From assembly GCF_025362435.1 (NCBI RefSeq), contig NZ_JANYGL010000103.1:1-55208 (forward strand): 55,208 nucleotides of DNA. The letters are read 5' to 3'. This document shows positions 18,045-27,257 of this stretch, one piece after another. Position 1 is the stretch's first letter; the number at the start of each line of letters is the position of its first letter. A model generated the notes under the pieces. That model did no database searches and was not told where the DNA came from. It saw only the letters and a list, made by a program, of their open reading frames with translations. A program made the position numbers and the translations under genes. The DNA is from Polymorphobacter sp. (GTDB lineage Bacteria; Pseudomonadota; Alphaproteobacteria; Sphingomonadales; Sphingomonadaceae).

Positions 18045-19585
18045 TGGCCGACCGCGCGCCGGACGCGGCACATACCGGCGTCCAGCCGGGCGCGTCCGAG
18101 TTTGCCGAAACCTATGCCGCCGGCCGCCCGCAGATGGTCTGGCGCAAGGTCATCGCCGATACCGAGACGCCGGTGTCGGCGATGCTCAAGCTCGGCACCC
18201 CCGGCAGTGGCGCCTTCCTTCTCGAATCGGTCGAGGGCGGGGCGGTGCGCGGACGCCACTCGCTCCTCGGCTTCGACCCCGATCTCGTCTGGCGCGCGAC
18301 CGGCGACGCGTGCGAGGTCAATCGCCACTGGCGCTCCGACCGCGCCGCGTTCGAGCCGTGCGCCGGCGGCACGCTGGGCGAACTCCGCGCGCTCGTCGCG
18401 GCGAGCCGGATGGACGTCCCCGAGGGGATGCCGCGCGCCTTGTCGACGCTGGTCGGATACATGGGCTATGAAACCGTGCGCCTCGCCGAGCGTCTGCCCG
18501 CGCCCAAGGCCGACCCGATCGGCGTCCCCGACCTGTTGTTCGTCCGCCCGACGCTATTGCTCGTGTTCGACCGGCTCAAGGACGAACTGTTCCTCGTCGC
18601 GCCCGTCTTCCCTTCCGAAGCCTCGCCCGCCAGCGCCTATGCAGCCGCGGTCGAGACGATCGACACCGCGCAGGCGAAGCTCGCCCAGCCGGTCCCCGCC
18701 GCGACGCGCATCGCCGCCGACCTGCCCGCGGGCACCCCGAACGCGATCCTGCCGCCCGGGCGCTACGCCGAGATGGTCGGCGCGGCGCAGGAGCTGATCG
18801 CGGCGGGCGACATCTTCCAGGTCGTCCTCGCCCAGCGCTTCACCCTCGATTTCCCGCTGCCGCCGCTCGACCTGTATCGTGCGCTGCGCCGGATCAACCC
18901 GTCGCCGTTCCTCTACTTCCTTGACCTCCCCGGCTTCGCGCTGATCGGCTCAAGCCCTGAAATCCTCGTCCGCGTCCGCGACGGGGAGGTCACCATCCGC
19001 CCGATCGCGGGAACCCGTCCGCGCGGCCGCGACGCGGTCGACGACGCCCGGCTGCGCGACGAACTCCTCGCCGACCCGAAGGAGCTCGCCGAACACCTCA
19101 TGCTCCTCGACCTCGGCCGCAACGACGTCGGCCGCGTCGCCGCGCCGGGCAGCGTCGTCGTCACCGACCGCTACGGCGTCGAGATGTACAGCCACGTCAT
19201 GCACATCGTCTCGAACGTCCGCGGCGACCTCGACCCGAAGTACGATGCGATCGACGCCCTGCTCGCGGGCTTCCCCGCCGGCACCGTCAGCGGCGCCCCG
19301 AAGGTCCGCGCGATGGAGGTGATCCACGACCTCGAAGCCGAAAAGCGCGGGCCGTACGCGGGCGGCGTCGGCTATTTCAGCCCCGACGGCGCAATGGACA
19401 GCTGCATCGTCCTGCGCACCGCCGTGGTCAAGGACGGCGTCATCCACGTCCAGGCGGGCGCCGGCATCGTCGCCGACAGCGTCCCCGCGAGCGAGGATGC
19501 TGAGTGCCGGGCGAAGGCGGGGGCACTGTTCGCGGCGGCGCGCGAGGCACTGGCCCGCGCGGACGAGGCGGGGTTCGGGCAGTAG
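18044..19585 (+). CDS. trpE: Anthranilate synthase component I
   Basis: Makes anthranilate from chorismate with ammonia from TrpG, the first committed step to tryptophan. In the N-terminal domain LLES (residues 59-62) followed by GG is the tryptophan feedback site. The chorismate-utilising domain starts near residue 230 with the conserved run GDIFQVVLAQRF, then PSPFLYFL, IAGTRPRG, ELLADPKELAEHLMLLDLGRND and GTVSGAPKVRAMEVI. It is 513 residues. The ATG at 18044 shares a base with the ppiD stop. No attenuator leader is visible; transcription presumably comes through ppiD. Confidence 0.97.
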   Translation: MADRAPDAAHTGVQPGASEFAETYAAGRPQMVWRKVIADTETPVSAMLKLGTPGSGAFLLESVEGGAVRGRHSLLGFDPDLVWRATGDACEVNRHWRSDRAAFEPCAGGTLGELRALVAASRMDVPEGMPRALSTLVGYMGYETVRLAERLPAPKADPIGVPDLLFVRPTLLLVFDRLKDELFLVAPVFPSEASPASAYAAAVETIDTAQAKLAQPVPAATRIAADLPAGTPNAILPPGRYAEMVGAAQELIAAGDIFQVVLAQRFTLDFPLPPLDLYRALRRINPSPFLYFLDLPGFALIGSSPEILVRVRDGEVTIRPIAGTRPRGRDAVDDARLRDELLADPKELAEHLMLLDLGRNDVGRVAAPGSVVVTDRYGVEMYSHVMHIVSNVRGDLDPKYDAIDALLAGFPAGTVSGAPKVRAMEVIHDLEAEKRGPYAGGVGYFSPDGAMDSCIVLRTAVVKDGVIHVQAGAGIVADSVPASEDAECRAKAGALFAAAREALARADEAGFGQ

Positions 19586-19586
19586 G

Positions 19587-19967
19587 TCAGGCGGCCTTGG
19601 GCAAGTACCGCACGCCTTCGATACCCGCGAAGTCGACGTCCTGCGTCCAAAGTATCGCGTCGAACTTCCGGGCGGTCGTTAGAATGATACTGTCGGCCAT
19701 CGGAAGGCGATGAGCCGCAGACAATTGCGCCGCCATCACCGCAAGATCCGGGTCCAGATCGATGACTTTCGCCAACATCATCGCCGCAGCCGATCGTGCC
19801 GCGCTGGTCGCGTCGCGAACGCGCGCGACGTACCGATAGACCTCATAGATACAGATCGTCGGGACGATCAGATCGCTGGTCGCGATAATCGCTGGGCGGA
19901 ACGCCGCAGCATTGGCCCCCTGGGTAAAATATTCAATCCAACCGCTCGAATCGACGAGGGCAGCCAT
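19587..19967 (-). CDS. vapC: PIN-domain toxin, VapC-like
   Basis: A 126-residue PIN-domain ribonuclease, probable toxin of a type II toxin-antitoxin pair. The acidic metal-binding residues are all visible: Asp6 in ALVDSSGW, Glu42 in CIYEVYR, Asp92 in PMADSIIL and Asp110/112 in WTQDVDF. VapC enzymes typically cleave tRNA-fMet or 23S rRNA; the target here is unknown. ATG 19967 lies one base after the antitoxin stop. The gene is on the strand opposite to the trp genes and ends one base after the trpE stop, so it sits exactly between trpE and trpG. Confidence 0.92.
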   Translation of the reverse strand: MAALVDSSGWIEYFTQGANAAAFRPAIIATSDLIVPTICIYEVYRYVARVRDATSAARSAAAMMLAKVIDLDPDLAVMAAQLSAAHRLPMADSIILTTARKFDAILWTQDVDFAGIEGVRYLPKAA

Positions 19968-19968
19968 A

Positions 19969-20184
19969 TCAGAATTTGCGGTCTTGTTTCTCGCGCACGA
20001 AGGGCTCGTCGCACGGTCCAAGAAATCCGTACGCGTCTTCGATCGACATGATCGGCACCAACTGAATGACTCCGCCGACGTTCAGGGCCTGGAGCTTCTG
20101 GCCCGGGCGCAGCTTCATGTCCTCACGGATCTGGCGCGGAATCACCACTTGGAACTTTGGCGAGATCGATACGGTATTCATCAT
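19969..20184 (-). CDS. vapB: AbrB/MazE-type antitoxin, VapB-like
   Basis: A 71-residue antitoxin with an N-terminal SpoVT/AbrB swapped-hairpin DNA-binding domain (VSISPKFQVVIPRQIREDMKL, followed by PGQKLQAL) and a charged C-terminal tail that would wrap the VapC active site. ATG ATG at 20184/20181 follows AGGGG; either may serve. It is upstream of and nearly overlapping the toxin gene, the usual order that lets the antitoxin be made first. The operon is probably autoregulated through the AbrB domain binding the 99-bp gap before trpG, which would also place it next to any trpG promoter. Confidence 0.92.
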   Translation of the reverse strand: MMNTVSISPKFQVVIPRQIREDMKLRPGQKLQALNVGGVIQLVPIMSIEDAYGFLGPCDEPFVREKQDRKF

Positions 20185-20283
20185 ACTCACCCCTGATCGA
20201 TCAAAGATGGGTAGCAGGTCGATGTAACTTCGGCAACGCCGCACGGGGATGACGCCGGGGCGCTAGCGCGCTAAGTCGCCCCC

Positions 20284-20898
20284 ATGATCCTCGTCATCGA
20301 TAACTACGACAGCTTCACCTACAACCTCGTCCACTACCTCCTCGAACTCGGGGCGGCGGTCGAGGTGGTGCGCAACGATGCGGTCACCGCCGTTGAAGCG
20401 ATGGCGCTCCGCCCGCAGGCGATCGTGCTGTCGCCCGGGCCCAAAGCACCGGCCCAGGCGGGAGTTTGCCTCGACCTGATCGCGGCGGCGGCGGATGCGG
20501 CGACGCCGTTGCTGGGGGTCTGCCTTGGGCATCAGGCGATCGGCGAGGCATTCGGCGGGCGGGTCGTTCGCGCCGCACAGCTGATGCACGGCAAGACGTC
20601 GGAGGTAGTCCACGACGGCAGCGGCGTGTTCGCCACCCTGCCCGCGCCGTTCGTCGCGACGCGCTACCATTCGCTGATCGTCGAGGCGGCGACGCTGCCC
20701 GATGTCCTCGTCGCCAACGCGCACGTCGTCAGCGACGGAGCTCCCGCGACGATCATGGGGCTGCGCCACCGGACGCTGCCGATCCACGGCGTCCAGTTCC
20801 ACCCCGAGAGTATCGCCAGCGAGCACGGCCACGCGCTCCTCGCCAACTTTCTCGCGCTCGCCGGCGTCCCGACCGTCGCCCGCCAAGCCGCGGCGTGA
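20284..20898 (+). CDS. trpG: Anthranilate synthase component II (glutamine amidotransferase)
   Basis: Supplies ammonia to TrpE. The 204-residue class I amidotransferase has its nucleophile Cys80 in [11 protein letters not shown], and His173 with Glu175 in GVQFHPES complete the triad. [13 protein letters not shown] at the N-terminus and SPGPKAP near residue 50 are TrpG/PabA hallmarks; the same protein may also serve p-aminobenzoate synthesis. It is separated from trpE by the vapBC pair on the other strand, so it needs its own promoter or readthrough. Its end overlaps the trpD start by four bases (GTGA). Confidence 0.96.
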   Translation: MILVIDNYDSFTYNLVHYLLELGAAVEVVRNDAVTAVEAMALRPQAIVLSPGPKAPAQAGVCLDLIAAAADAATPLLGVCLGHQAIGEAFGGRVVRAAQLMHGKTSEVVHDGSGVFATLPAPFVATRYHSLIVEAATLPDVLVANAHVVSDGAPATIMGLRHRTLPIHGVQFHPESIASEHGHALLANFLALAGVPTVARQAAA

Positions 20899-21872
20899 CC
20901 CGCCTTCCGGACACGCGCGCACCGCTGGCGGCAGACGAGGCGGCGAGCGCGTTCGCCCTGTTGTTCGACGGCGGCCCCGACTCCGACGACGCCCAGCGCT
21001 TCCTCACCGACATGGCGGCGCGCGACGAGACCAGCATCGAGATCGCCGCCGCCGCACAGGCGATGCGCGACCGGATGATCGCGGTCACCGCTCCCCCAGG
21101 CGCGATCGATGTCTGCGGCACCGGCGGCGACGGCAGCCACTCGCTCAACGTTTCGACCGCGGTAGCGATCGTCGTCGCCGCGGCAGGCGTGCCGGTCGCC
21201 AAACACGGCAACCGCGCCGCCTCGTCGCAGGCCGGCGCCGCCGACACGCTCGAGGCGCTCGGGCTCGACCTCGACCGCGCGTCGGCGGCTGCCGAGGACA
21301 CGCTCGACCGCCTCGGCATCGCCTTCCTGTTCGCGCAGGTCCACCACCCGGCGCTGGCGAAGCTCGCCCCGGTCCGCCGAGCGATCGGGCGGCGGACGGT
21401 GCTCAACCTGACCGGCCCGGCCGCCAACCCGGCGCGCGTCACCCGCCAGCTGATCGGCGTCGCGCGGCCCGGTTTCTTGGGCGTCTTCGCGGGAGCGATC
21501 GAAATTCTCGGCACCGAAGCAACGCTGCTCGTCGCGGGCGACGAGCCGCTCGACGAACTCTCGGTCGATGGCCCGAGCACGGTACTATGGGTCGGCGGCA
21601 CCACCGAGCGCGTCACCCCCGAGACCGCCGGGCTCCCGCATCACCCGCTCTCGGCCCTCCGTGGTGGCAGCGCTGCCTATAACGCCGCCGCGCTGTCCCG
21701 ACTTCTCGCCGGCGAAGCGGGAGCCTACCGCGACGCGGTCCTATTCAACGCCAGCGCCGCCCTTCGCGTCGCCGGGGTCGCGAGCGACTGGCGCGTCGGC
21801 GTCGAGCAGGCGGCGGCCGCGATCGACACCGGAGAGGCAGCGCGCCTACTCGCGGCGTGGATCGCGGCCTGA
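20895..21872 (+). CDS. trpD: Anthranilate phosphoribosyltransferase
   Basis: Transfers phosphoribosyl from PRPP to anthranilate. In its 325 residues the PRPP-binding [17 protein letters not shown] lies near residue 72, [21 protein letters not shown] follows, and [20 protein letters not shown] is in the catalytic domain. The start is the GTG at 20895 overlapping the trpG stop; no ATG is available nearby and the length fits the family. The next gene in the pathway (trpC) is on the same strand but about 980 bp downstream, beyond an inserted hydrolase gene. Confidence 0.96.
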   Translation: MTRLPDTRAPLAADEAASAFALLFDGGPDSDDAQRFLTDMAARDETSIEIAAAAQAMRDRMIAVTAPPGAIDVCGTGGDGSHSLNVSTAVAIVVAAAGVPVAKHGNRAASSQAGAADTLEALGLDLDRASAAAEDTLDRLGIAFLFAQVHHPALAKLAPVRRAIGRRTVLNLTGPAANPARVTRQLIGVARPGFLGVFAGAIEILGTEATLLVAGDEPLDELSVDGPSTVLWVGGTTERVTPETAGLPHHPLSALRGGSAAYNAAALSRLLAGEAGAYRDAVLFNASAALRVAGVASDWRVGVEQAAAAIDTGEAARLLAAWIAA

Positions 21873-21882
21873 TCGGCGGCTT

Positions 21883-22713
21883 CTACCCGCAGATGAACGC
21901 CAGCAGGTCGGCGTTGATGATGTCGGCGTGCGTCGTGTGCATCCCGTGCGGCATGCCGTCGTAGCTCTTGAACGTCCCGTGCCTGAGCAGTGCCGCCGCC
22001 TTCGGCCCGGCATCGGCGTAGGGGACGATCTGGTCGTCGGTGCTGTGCATGACGAGGACAGGCACGTCGATCGACTTCAGATCCTCGGTGAAGTCGGTTT
22101 CGGAGAACGCCTTGACGCCGTCATAGTGCGCCTTGATGCTCCCCATCATCCCCTGCCGCCACCAATTGTCGATGACCCCCTGGCTCGGGGTCGCGCCGGG
22201 GCGGTTGTAGCCGAAGAACGGCCCGGTCGGGATGTCGACGTAAAGCTGCGCGCGGTTGGCGGCGGTGCCGGAGCGGAAGCCGTCGAACACCTCCATCGGC
22301 GTGCCCTCGGGGTTGGCCTCGGTCTTGAGCATCAGCGGCGGCACCGCGCTGATGATCGCCGCCTTCGATACGCGTCCCGACGCGGCGCACGCGACGTAGC
22401 GGACGACCTCGCCGCCGCCGGTCGAGTGGCCGACATGGACCGCGCCCTTGAGGTCGAGCGCATCGGCAACCGCGGCCGCGTCGGCGGCATAATGATCCAT
22501 GTCGTGCCCCTCGCTGACCTGGGCGGACCGGCCGTGGCCGCGGCGGTCGTGGGCGACGACGCGGAAGCCCTCACCCAGGAAGAACATCATCTGGTTGTCC
22601 CAGTCGTCCGAAGTGAGCGGCCAGCCGTGGTGGAAGGCGATGACCGGCGCGTCTTTCGGACCCCAGTCCTTGTAGAAGATCGCGGTGCCGTCGGCGGTGG
22701 TGATCGTCGTCAT
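21883..22713 (-). CDS. Alpha/beta hydrolase, cofactor-free haloperoxidase/arylesterase type
   Basis: A 276-residue alpha/beta hydrolase of the non-heme chloroperoxidase/arylesterase group. The nucleophile is probably Ser97 in GHSTGGGE, the acid lies in HSTDDQIVPY and the His in MPHGMHTTH close to the C-terminus. HHGWPLTSDDWDNQ near residue 30 forms the oxyanion-hole region typical of the group. These enzymes hydrolyse esters and show perhydrolase activity in vitro; the physiological substrate is unknown. ATG 22713 follows GGGAGA. It lies antisense between trpD and trpC and splits the trp series a second time. Confidence 0.9.
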   Translation of the reverse strand: MTTITTADGTAIFYKDWGPKDAPVIAFHHGWPLTSDDWDNQMMFFLGEGFRVVAHDRRGHGRSAQVSEGHDMDHYAADAAAVADALDLKGAVHVGHSTGGGEVVRYVACAASGRVSKAAIISAVPPLMLKTEANPEGTPMEVFDGFRSGTAANRAQLYVDIPTGPFFGYNRPGATPSQGVIDNWWRQGMMGSIKAHYDGVKAFSETDFTEDLKSIDVPVLVMHSTDDQIVPYADAGPKAAALLRHGTFKSYDGMPHGMHTTHADIINADLLAFICG

Positions 22714-22849
22714 GTCCGGGTCTCCCGCGACGTGGCAACCGTCGCTACCGTACACCAGCACGCGACTGTTACTTGTTCGAGGTGCGTAACGATGCCGCCG
22801 CGTCGGGACGGTGCTTTCGCAGGGGCCCGGTCCGGTCTACACCGCCGCC

Positions 22850-23638
22850 ATGACCGACGTCCTCGCCCGCATCTGCGCCACGACGCGCGCCGAAGTCGAC
22901 CGCCGCAAGGCGCTGGTTTCGCTCGCCGATCTCGACCGCAGCGCCGCCGCCCAGACCGCACCGCGCGGCTTTCGCGCCGCGCTGGACCGCGCCGCCGCGA
23001 CTGGCTTTGCGCTGATCGCCGAGGTCAAGAAGGCGTCGCCGTCGAAGGGCATCATCCGCGCCGACTTCGACCCCGCTGCCCACGCCCGCGCCTACGAGGC
23101 AGGAGGAGCCGCGTGCCTGTCGGTCCTGACCGACGCGCCATACTTCCACGGCCACGACGACTATCTCGTCGCCGCCCGCGCTGCGTGTGCCCTGCCGGTC
23201 CTGCGTAAGGACTTCATGCTCGATCCGTGGCAGGTCGCCGAGGCCCGGAGCATCGGCGCCGACGCGATCCTGATCATCGTCGCCGCGCTCGACGACGCCG
23301 CAATGGCCGAGATCGAGGCGGCGGCGATCGAGCGCGGGATGGATGTGCTGATCGAGGTCCACGACGCCGCCGAGCTCGACCGCGCGCTGCGGCTGCGGAG
23401 CCGCCTGATCGGGGTCAACAACCGTGACCTGCGCGATTTCTCGGTCGACTTCGCCCGCACCTACGAGCTCGTCGGACGGATCCCGCCGGGCGCGACCGTC
23501 GTCGCCGAGAGCGGGCTGACCGGCCCCGCCGACCTCGCCGCGATGGCCGCGCACGGCGTCCGCGCCTTCCTCGTCGGCGAGAGCCTGATGCGCAGCCCCG
23601 ACATCGAGGCCGCCACCCGCACCCTGCTCGCGGCATGA
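22850..23638 (+). CDS. trpC: Indole-3-glycerol-phosphate synthase
   Basis: Closes the indole ring from carboxyphenylaminodeoxyribulose phosphate. The 262-residue TIM barrel shows [15 protein letters not shown] (catalytic Lys), [34 protein letters not shown] and [11 protein letters not shown] at the expected strand ends. It is monofunctional, with no TrpF domain fused. ATG 22850 is used; an in-frame start 39 bases upstream gives a non-family extension. The stop overlaps moaC by four bases (ATGA). Confidence 0.97.
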   Translation: MTDVLARICATTRAEVDRRKALVSLADLDRSAAAQTAPRGFRAALDRAAATGFALIAEVKKASPSKGIIRADFDPAAHARAYEAGGAACLSVLTDAPYFHGHDDYLVAARAACALPVLRKDFMLDPWQVAEARSIGADAILIIVAALDDAAMAEIEAAAIERGMDVLIEVHDAAELDRALRLRSRLIGVNNRDLRDFSVDFARTYELVGRIPPGATVVAESGLTGPADLAAMAAHGVRAFLVGESLMRSPDIEAATRTLLAA

Positions 23639-24129
23639 CGCTTACCCACCTCAACCCCGCCGGCGAAGCGCGGATGGTCGACGTCTCGGCGAAGGCGGTC
23701 ACCGGGCGCATCGCCGTCGCCGAGGGCACGATCAGGATCGCTCCCGCCGCCCTCGCCGCGATCCGCTCGGCGAGCGTCGCCAAGGGCGATGTCATCGCCG
23801 TCGCGCGCGTCGCCGGGATCATGGCGGCGAAGCGTACCGCCGAGCTGATTCCCTTGTGCCACCCCTTGCCGATCAGCGGGATGGAGGTCGATCTTGTCAT
23901 CGAGGATGAGGGCGTTCGCGCCACCGCGACGGTCCGCACGACGCATAACACCGGGGTCGAGATGGAGGCGCTGACCGCGGTCTCGGTCGCACTGCTGACG
24001 GTCTACGACATGGCCAAGAGCATGGATCGCGGCATGACCATCGGCGGCGTCCGCCTGCTCGCCAAGCGCGGCGGCAAGTCGGGCGACTGGGCCCGCCGCG
24101 TTGGCGGCGAACCGGACAGCGCCGAGTGA
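23635..24129 (+). CDS. moaC: Cyclic pyranopterin monophosphate synthase
   Basis: Converts the MoaA product to cyclic pyranopterin monophosphate in molybdenum cofactor synthesis. At 164 residues it has the usual length. [18 protein letters not shown] at the start, [15 protein letters not shown] in the middle, and the active-site region [24 protein letters not shown] with the terminal [14 protein letters not shown] are all family signatures. It overlaps trpC upstream and moeA downstream by four bases each, so the three are translated as a unit. Confidence 0.97.
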   Translation: MTLTHLNPAGEARMVDVSAKAVTGRIAVAEGTIRIAPAALAAIRSASVAKGDVIAVARVAGIMAAKRTAELIPLCHPLPISGMEVDLVIEDEGVRATATVRTTHNTGVEMEALTAVSVALLTVYDMAKSMDRGMTIGGVRLLAKRGGKSGDWARRVGGEPDSAE

Positions 24130-25325
24130 ACCCGCTGCTGGCGGTAGACGAAGCGCAGGCGCGCTTGCTCGATGGCGTCGCTCCCCTCCCGTCCGAGACC
24201 GTCCCCTTCGCCGCCGCGCTCGGTCGCATCCTCGCCGCCGACGTCGTCGCAAAGCTGACTCAGCCGCCGTTCGCCGCGTCGGCGATGGACGGCTACGCGA
24301 TCCGCTGGGCCGACCGCGCCGGGCCGTGGCGGCTGACCGGCGAAAGCGCCGCCGGGCGTGCCTTCGACGGCACGGTCGGGCCTGGCGACACCGTTCGCAT
24401 CCTGACCGGCGCCCCGCTCCCCGCCGGCGCCGACACCGTCGTCGTCCAGGAGGACGTCGCGCGCGACGCCGAGACCGTCACTTTGACCGGTGACGGCCCG
24501 CCGCGCGAGGGCGCACACATCCGCCGCGCCGGGCTCGACTTCGCCGCCGGGCAGCCGGTCGCGCGCGCGGGCGACCGTGTCACTCCGGCGCGGATCGGGG
24601 TGTCCGCCGCCGCCGGGCGCGCCGCGCTGCCGGTCCACCGCCGCCCGCGCGTCGCCATCCTCGCCACCGGCGACGAGCTCGTGCCCCCGGGGATCGCGCC
24701 CGGGCCGAGCCAGATAGTCAGCTCGAACGGCGTCATGCTCGCCGCGCTTCTCGGCAAATACGCCGAGGTCATCGACGGCGGCATCGTCGCCGACACGCGC
24801 GAGGCGCTCGCCGCCGCCTTCAGTGCGCACGACGTCGACGTGCTGGTCACCATCGGCGGCGCGTCGGTCGGCGACCACGACCTCGTCCAGCCGGTCCTCC
24901 GCGAGATGGGCGCGACGATCGATTTCTGGCGGATCGCGCTGCGCCCGGGCAAGCCGATGCTCGCCGGAATGCTCGGCGCGACGCGCGTCGTCGGGCTGCC
25001 CGGCAACCCGGTATCGGCGTTCGTCTGCGCGACATTGTTCGTCGTGCCGCTGCTCCGCGCCCTCGGCGGCGACCGTGACCCCCTCCCCCGCAGCGTCCCC
25101 GTCCGGCTTGGCGTCGACCTCGACGCCAACGGCCCGCGCCGCGACTATCTCCGCGCGCGGTTAACCGAGGGCGTCGTCGCACCGGCATCGGCGCAGGACA
25201 GCGCGATGCTCCGCGTCCTCGCCGACAGCAACGTCCTGATCATCCGCGAGCCGTTCGCCGACGCAGCCAAAACGGGTACAATGGTGGAATGTATCGTGCT
25301 TGACACCATATCTGGTGTTGCCTAA
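24126..25325 (+). CDS. moeA: Molybdopterin molybdenumtransferase MoeA
   Basis: Inserts molybdate into adenylylated molybdopterin. The 399-residue protein has the MoeA order: N-terminal domain with SAMDGYAI (about residue 55), a beta-barrel stretch with [20 protein letters not shown], the MogA-like domain with [17 protein letters not shown] and [11 protein letters not shown], the [11 protein letters not shown] loop, and a C-terminal barrel. The start is a GTG overlapping the moaC stop. The last 26 bases contain the -35 element of the lexA promoter. Confidence 0.96.
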   Translation: MNPLLAVDEAQARLLDGVAPLPSETVPFAAALGRILAADVVAKLTQPPFAASAMDGYAIRWADRAGPWRLTGESAAGRAFDGTVGPGDTVRILTGAPLPAGADTVVVQEDVARDAETVTLTGDGPPREGAHIRRAGLDFAAGQPVARAGDRVTPARIGVSAAAGRAALPVHRRPRVAILATGDELVPPGIAPGPSQIVSSNGVMLAALLGKYAEVIDGGIVADTREALAAAFSAHDVDVLVTIGGASVGDHDLVQPVLREMGATIDFWRIALRPGKPMLAGMLGATRVVGLPGNPVSAFVCATLFVVPLLRALGGDRDPLPRSVPVRLGVDLDANGPRRDYLRARLTEGVVAPASAQDSAMLRVLADSNVLIIREPFADAAKTGTMVECIVLDTISGVA

Positions 25326-25328
25326 ACG
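25300..25328 (+). promoter_or_regulatory. Probable lexA promoter inside the moeA 3' end
   Basis: A perfect TTGACA -35 (25300-25305) is followed after 17 bases by TAAACG (25323-25328), a weak -10. The SOS box begins at the last base of the -10, so bound LexA would block polymerase. The promoter lies within the last codons of moeA. Confidence 0.6.
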
Positions 25329-25342
25329 TTCTTCATCGGTTC
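25328..25342 (+). promoter_or_regulatory. LexA operator (SOS box), GTTC-N7-GTTC
   Basis: GTTC at 25328-25331 and GTTC at 25339-25342 are separated by exactly seven bases, the direct-repeat SOS box of alphaproteobacteria. It is 17 bases before the lexA ATG, consistent with autorepression. Confidence 0.9.
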
Positions 25343-25359
25343 CTCGACGGAGAACGGCG

Positions 25360-26043
25360 ATGCTGACGCGCAAGCAACACGACCTGCTGACCTTCATTAA
25401 CGGGCGCCTCAACGAAAGCGGCGTCTCGCCGTCGTTCGAGGAGATGAAGGACGCGCTCGCGCTCAAGTCGAAGTCGGGGGTTCACCGTCTGATCAACGCG
25501 CTCGAGGAACGCGCCTTCATCCGCCGCCTGCCCAACCGCGCTCGCGCGCTCGAAGTGCTGCGCATGCCCGACGCCGTCCAGCGCGCGGTGAGCGCGCCGA
25601 AGGGGGAGGTCGTCCATGCCGACTTCCGCAAGCGCGTCGCGCCGCCGACCCCGGCGAACGACATCATCTCGCTCGTTCTCCACGGCCGGATCGCCGCCGG
25701 CCAGCCGATCGAGGCCTTCGAGGACGACCGGCTGCTCTCGGTCCCCGCCGCCCTGCTCGGCCCGGGTGACCACTATGCGCTCGAAGTTTCTGGGGACTCA
25801 ATGGTCGAGGCCGGCATCCTCGACGGCGACTACGCACTCGTCCGCCGCTGCGACACCGCCCGCGACGGCGACATCGTTGTCGCGCTGGTCGACGGCAGCG
25901 ACGCGACGCTCAAGATCTTGAAGCACGCCAAAGGCATGGTCGAGCTCGAACCGGCAAACGCGATGTACTCGACCCAGCGGTACCTGCCGTCGCGGGTGCG
26001 GGTCCAGGGGAAGCTGGCCGGGTTGCTCCGCCGCTACGCCTGA
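25360..26043 (+). CDS. lexA: SOS repressor LexA
   Basis: Represses DNA-damage genes and self-cleaves with RecA-ssDNA. In 227 residues there is an N-terminal winged helix (residues 1-65, [17 protein letters not shown] then [11 protein letters not shown]), a probable Ala113-Gly114 cleavage site in GRIAAGQP, nucleophile Ser147 in SGDSMVE and general-base Lys185 in DATLKIL. ATG 25360 is supported by GGAG upstream and by the family N-terminus; longer starts would cover the operator. Transcription probably starts within the moeA end. Confidence 0.97.
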   Translation: MLTRKQHDLLTFINGRLNESGVSPSFEEMKDALALKSKSGVHRLINALEERAFIRRLPNRARALEVLRMPDAVQRAVSAPKGEVVHADFRKRVAPPTPANDIISLVLHGRIAAGQPIEAFEDDRLLSVPAALLGPGDHYALEVSGDSMVEAGILDGDYALVRRCDTARDGDIVVALVDGSDATLKILKHAKGMVELEPANAMYSTQRYLPSRVRVQGKLAGLLRRYA

Positions 26044-26364
26044 GGCGTGGCGGAGCGAGCGCCTCTGCGCTTGATGTGGGGCATCGCAGTGGAGGGACGG
26101 CGCGACGGCTGCGGCGCGGCCGGGGTTGGCGCTGCGCTCGTGGCAGGGTTCCATTGCCGGAGCCGGCATGACTTCGTGGGCATTACGTTTGGCTGGCTGA
26201 GGCGGGAATATCGCTGTCCTACAGGACTCTGTCCGGCTTAGCATGAGCAGTCGAATCGCCACTGGGCGAGGGTGCGGTGTTTCTCATCGTCAAGGCGCGA
26301 GTTTCGTCGTGGTACCGGCACGGAGATTCGGCGAGACGACAATCAGATGACGATTACTCCAGAC
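26044..26364. other. Non-coding stretch after lexA, no gene seen
   Basis: About 320 bp with no supported gene. An open frame of 64 codons starts with GTG four bases after lexA but has no family resemblance and no ribosome binding site. It leads into the repeat block that continues to 27140. Confidence 0.5.
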
Positions 26365-26433
26365 CGTCATCCCCGCAAACGCGGGGACCCATCTCCTGCA
26401 GCAGAAGATGGATCGCGATCTTCGCGGATGATG
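26365..26433. repeat. Family A inverted repeat, copy 2
   Basis: CGTCATCCCCGCAAACGCGG opens the element and TTCGCGGATGATG closes it. It is imperfect and is the first hairpin of the tandem block. Confidence 0.6.
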
Positions 26434-26653
26434 GACGAAGCGGAAACGCTAGAAGCACGATGATCGACACGCGAACGAACCCAATTCTCGTGTGGACTTA
26501 GTGGACTTCCACCCGCAGGCGTCGATCGCGAGCGACGGCGACACCGAGACGCATCGATGTCGGCGGCAACCCGAAAGGAGAGTGAACGAGCCGATTGTTA
26601 CAGCGAGTCGCTGGTGTGTGGACTTCCGCCACAAGCTCCACCTCACAGACACT

Positions 26654-26727
26654 CGTCATCCCCGCGAAGGCGGAGAACCATCACTCCGACGTGCGGGTGA
26701 TGGGACCCCGCCCTCGCCGGGATGACG
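26654..26727. repeat. Family A inverted repeat, copy 3
   Basis: CGTCATCCCCGCGAAGGCGG is answered by CCGCCCTCGCCGGGATGACG, with ACCATCAC/GTGATGG pairing inside. It is the hairpin of the second tandem unit. Confidence 0.75.
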
Positions 26728-26966
26728 AAGAAGAACACAAACCGTCACTAAGATTCCAGGGCAGTGCTGCGACCACGGGGATGAGCGCGAAACCACCCCG
26801 CTTTCGTGTGGACTTAGTGGACTTCCACCAGCACGCGTCGATTGCAAGCGCGGTGGCGGGCGGGCGCAATCGACGGCAGCAGCCCAATAGAAGCGTGAAC
26901 CAGGCCGATCATTACAGCGAGTCGCTAGTGTGTGGACTTCCGCTACGAGGGGCTCCCGACAATATG

Positions 26967-27041
26967 GTCGCCCTGCCCGCGGAGGCGGGAACCCAACCCT
27001 TTGACGTGTAGGTGGTGGGACCCGCCTTCGCGGGGATGATG
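26967..27041. repeat. Family A inverted repeat, copy 4 (degraded)
   Basis: The left arm is eroded (CCTGCCCGCGGAGGCGGGAA) while the right arm CCCGCCTTCGCGGGGATGAT is well kept. It is the hairpin of the third tandem unit. Confidence 0.6.
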
Positions 27042-27257
27042 AATCCAGAACCGACCCCGTCATTGAAATCGCAGGGATCGATGCGTGGACGAAGTCGAGG
27101 GCAAAACCGCCCCGCTCTCGTGTGGACTTAGTGGACTTCCGTGATCCGCAACCAGTCTCCCAATGCGGAAGCACGATCGCGAAAAGCGCCTGCTTCTGTG
27201 TGAACTTATTTTGAACTTAGCCTCCGACCCATCGGCTCACGCCCTGCCCGCCCGCCC

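Larger units (their letters stand above)
26365..27140. repeat. Tandem repeat block, about 315-bp unit, non-coding
   Basis: The 20-mer GTGTGGACTTAGTGGACTTC occurs at 26490-26509, 26806-26825 and 27120-27139, intervals of 316 and 314 bp. A second landmark, TTACAGCGAGTCGCT, recurs at 26598 and 26912 (314 bp). Between successive copies sits a family A hairpin: 26365-26433 before the first 20-mer, 26654-26727 before the second, 26967-27041 before the third. The unit is thus about 315 bp, present as two full and one partial copy, with substantial divergence between copies. The 20-mer is itself a near direct repeat of GTGGACTT. No convincing open frame spans the units, and the bases 27141-27257 up to comEC show nothing. 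Confidence 0.85.

Noticed and set aside
26047-26241. A 64-codon open frame just after lexA
   Set aside because: It has a GTG start without a ribosome binding site and no recognisable features. Its position next to lexA is probably coincidence.
26365-27140. CRISPR array
   Set aside because: The units are about 315 bp with diverged interiors, not 25-40 bp identical repeats with unique spacers, and no cas gene is near.
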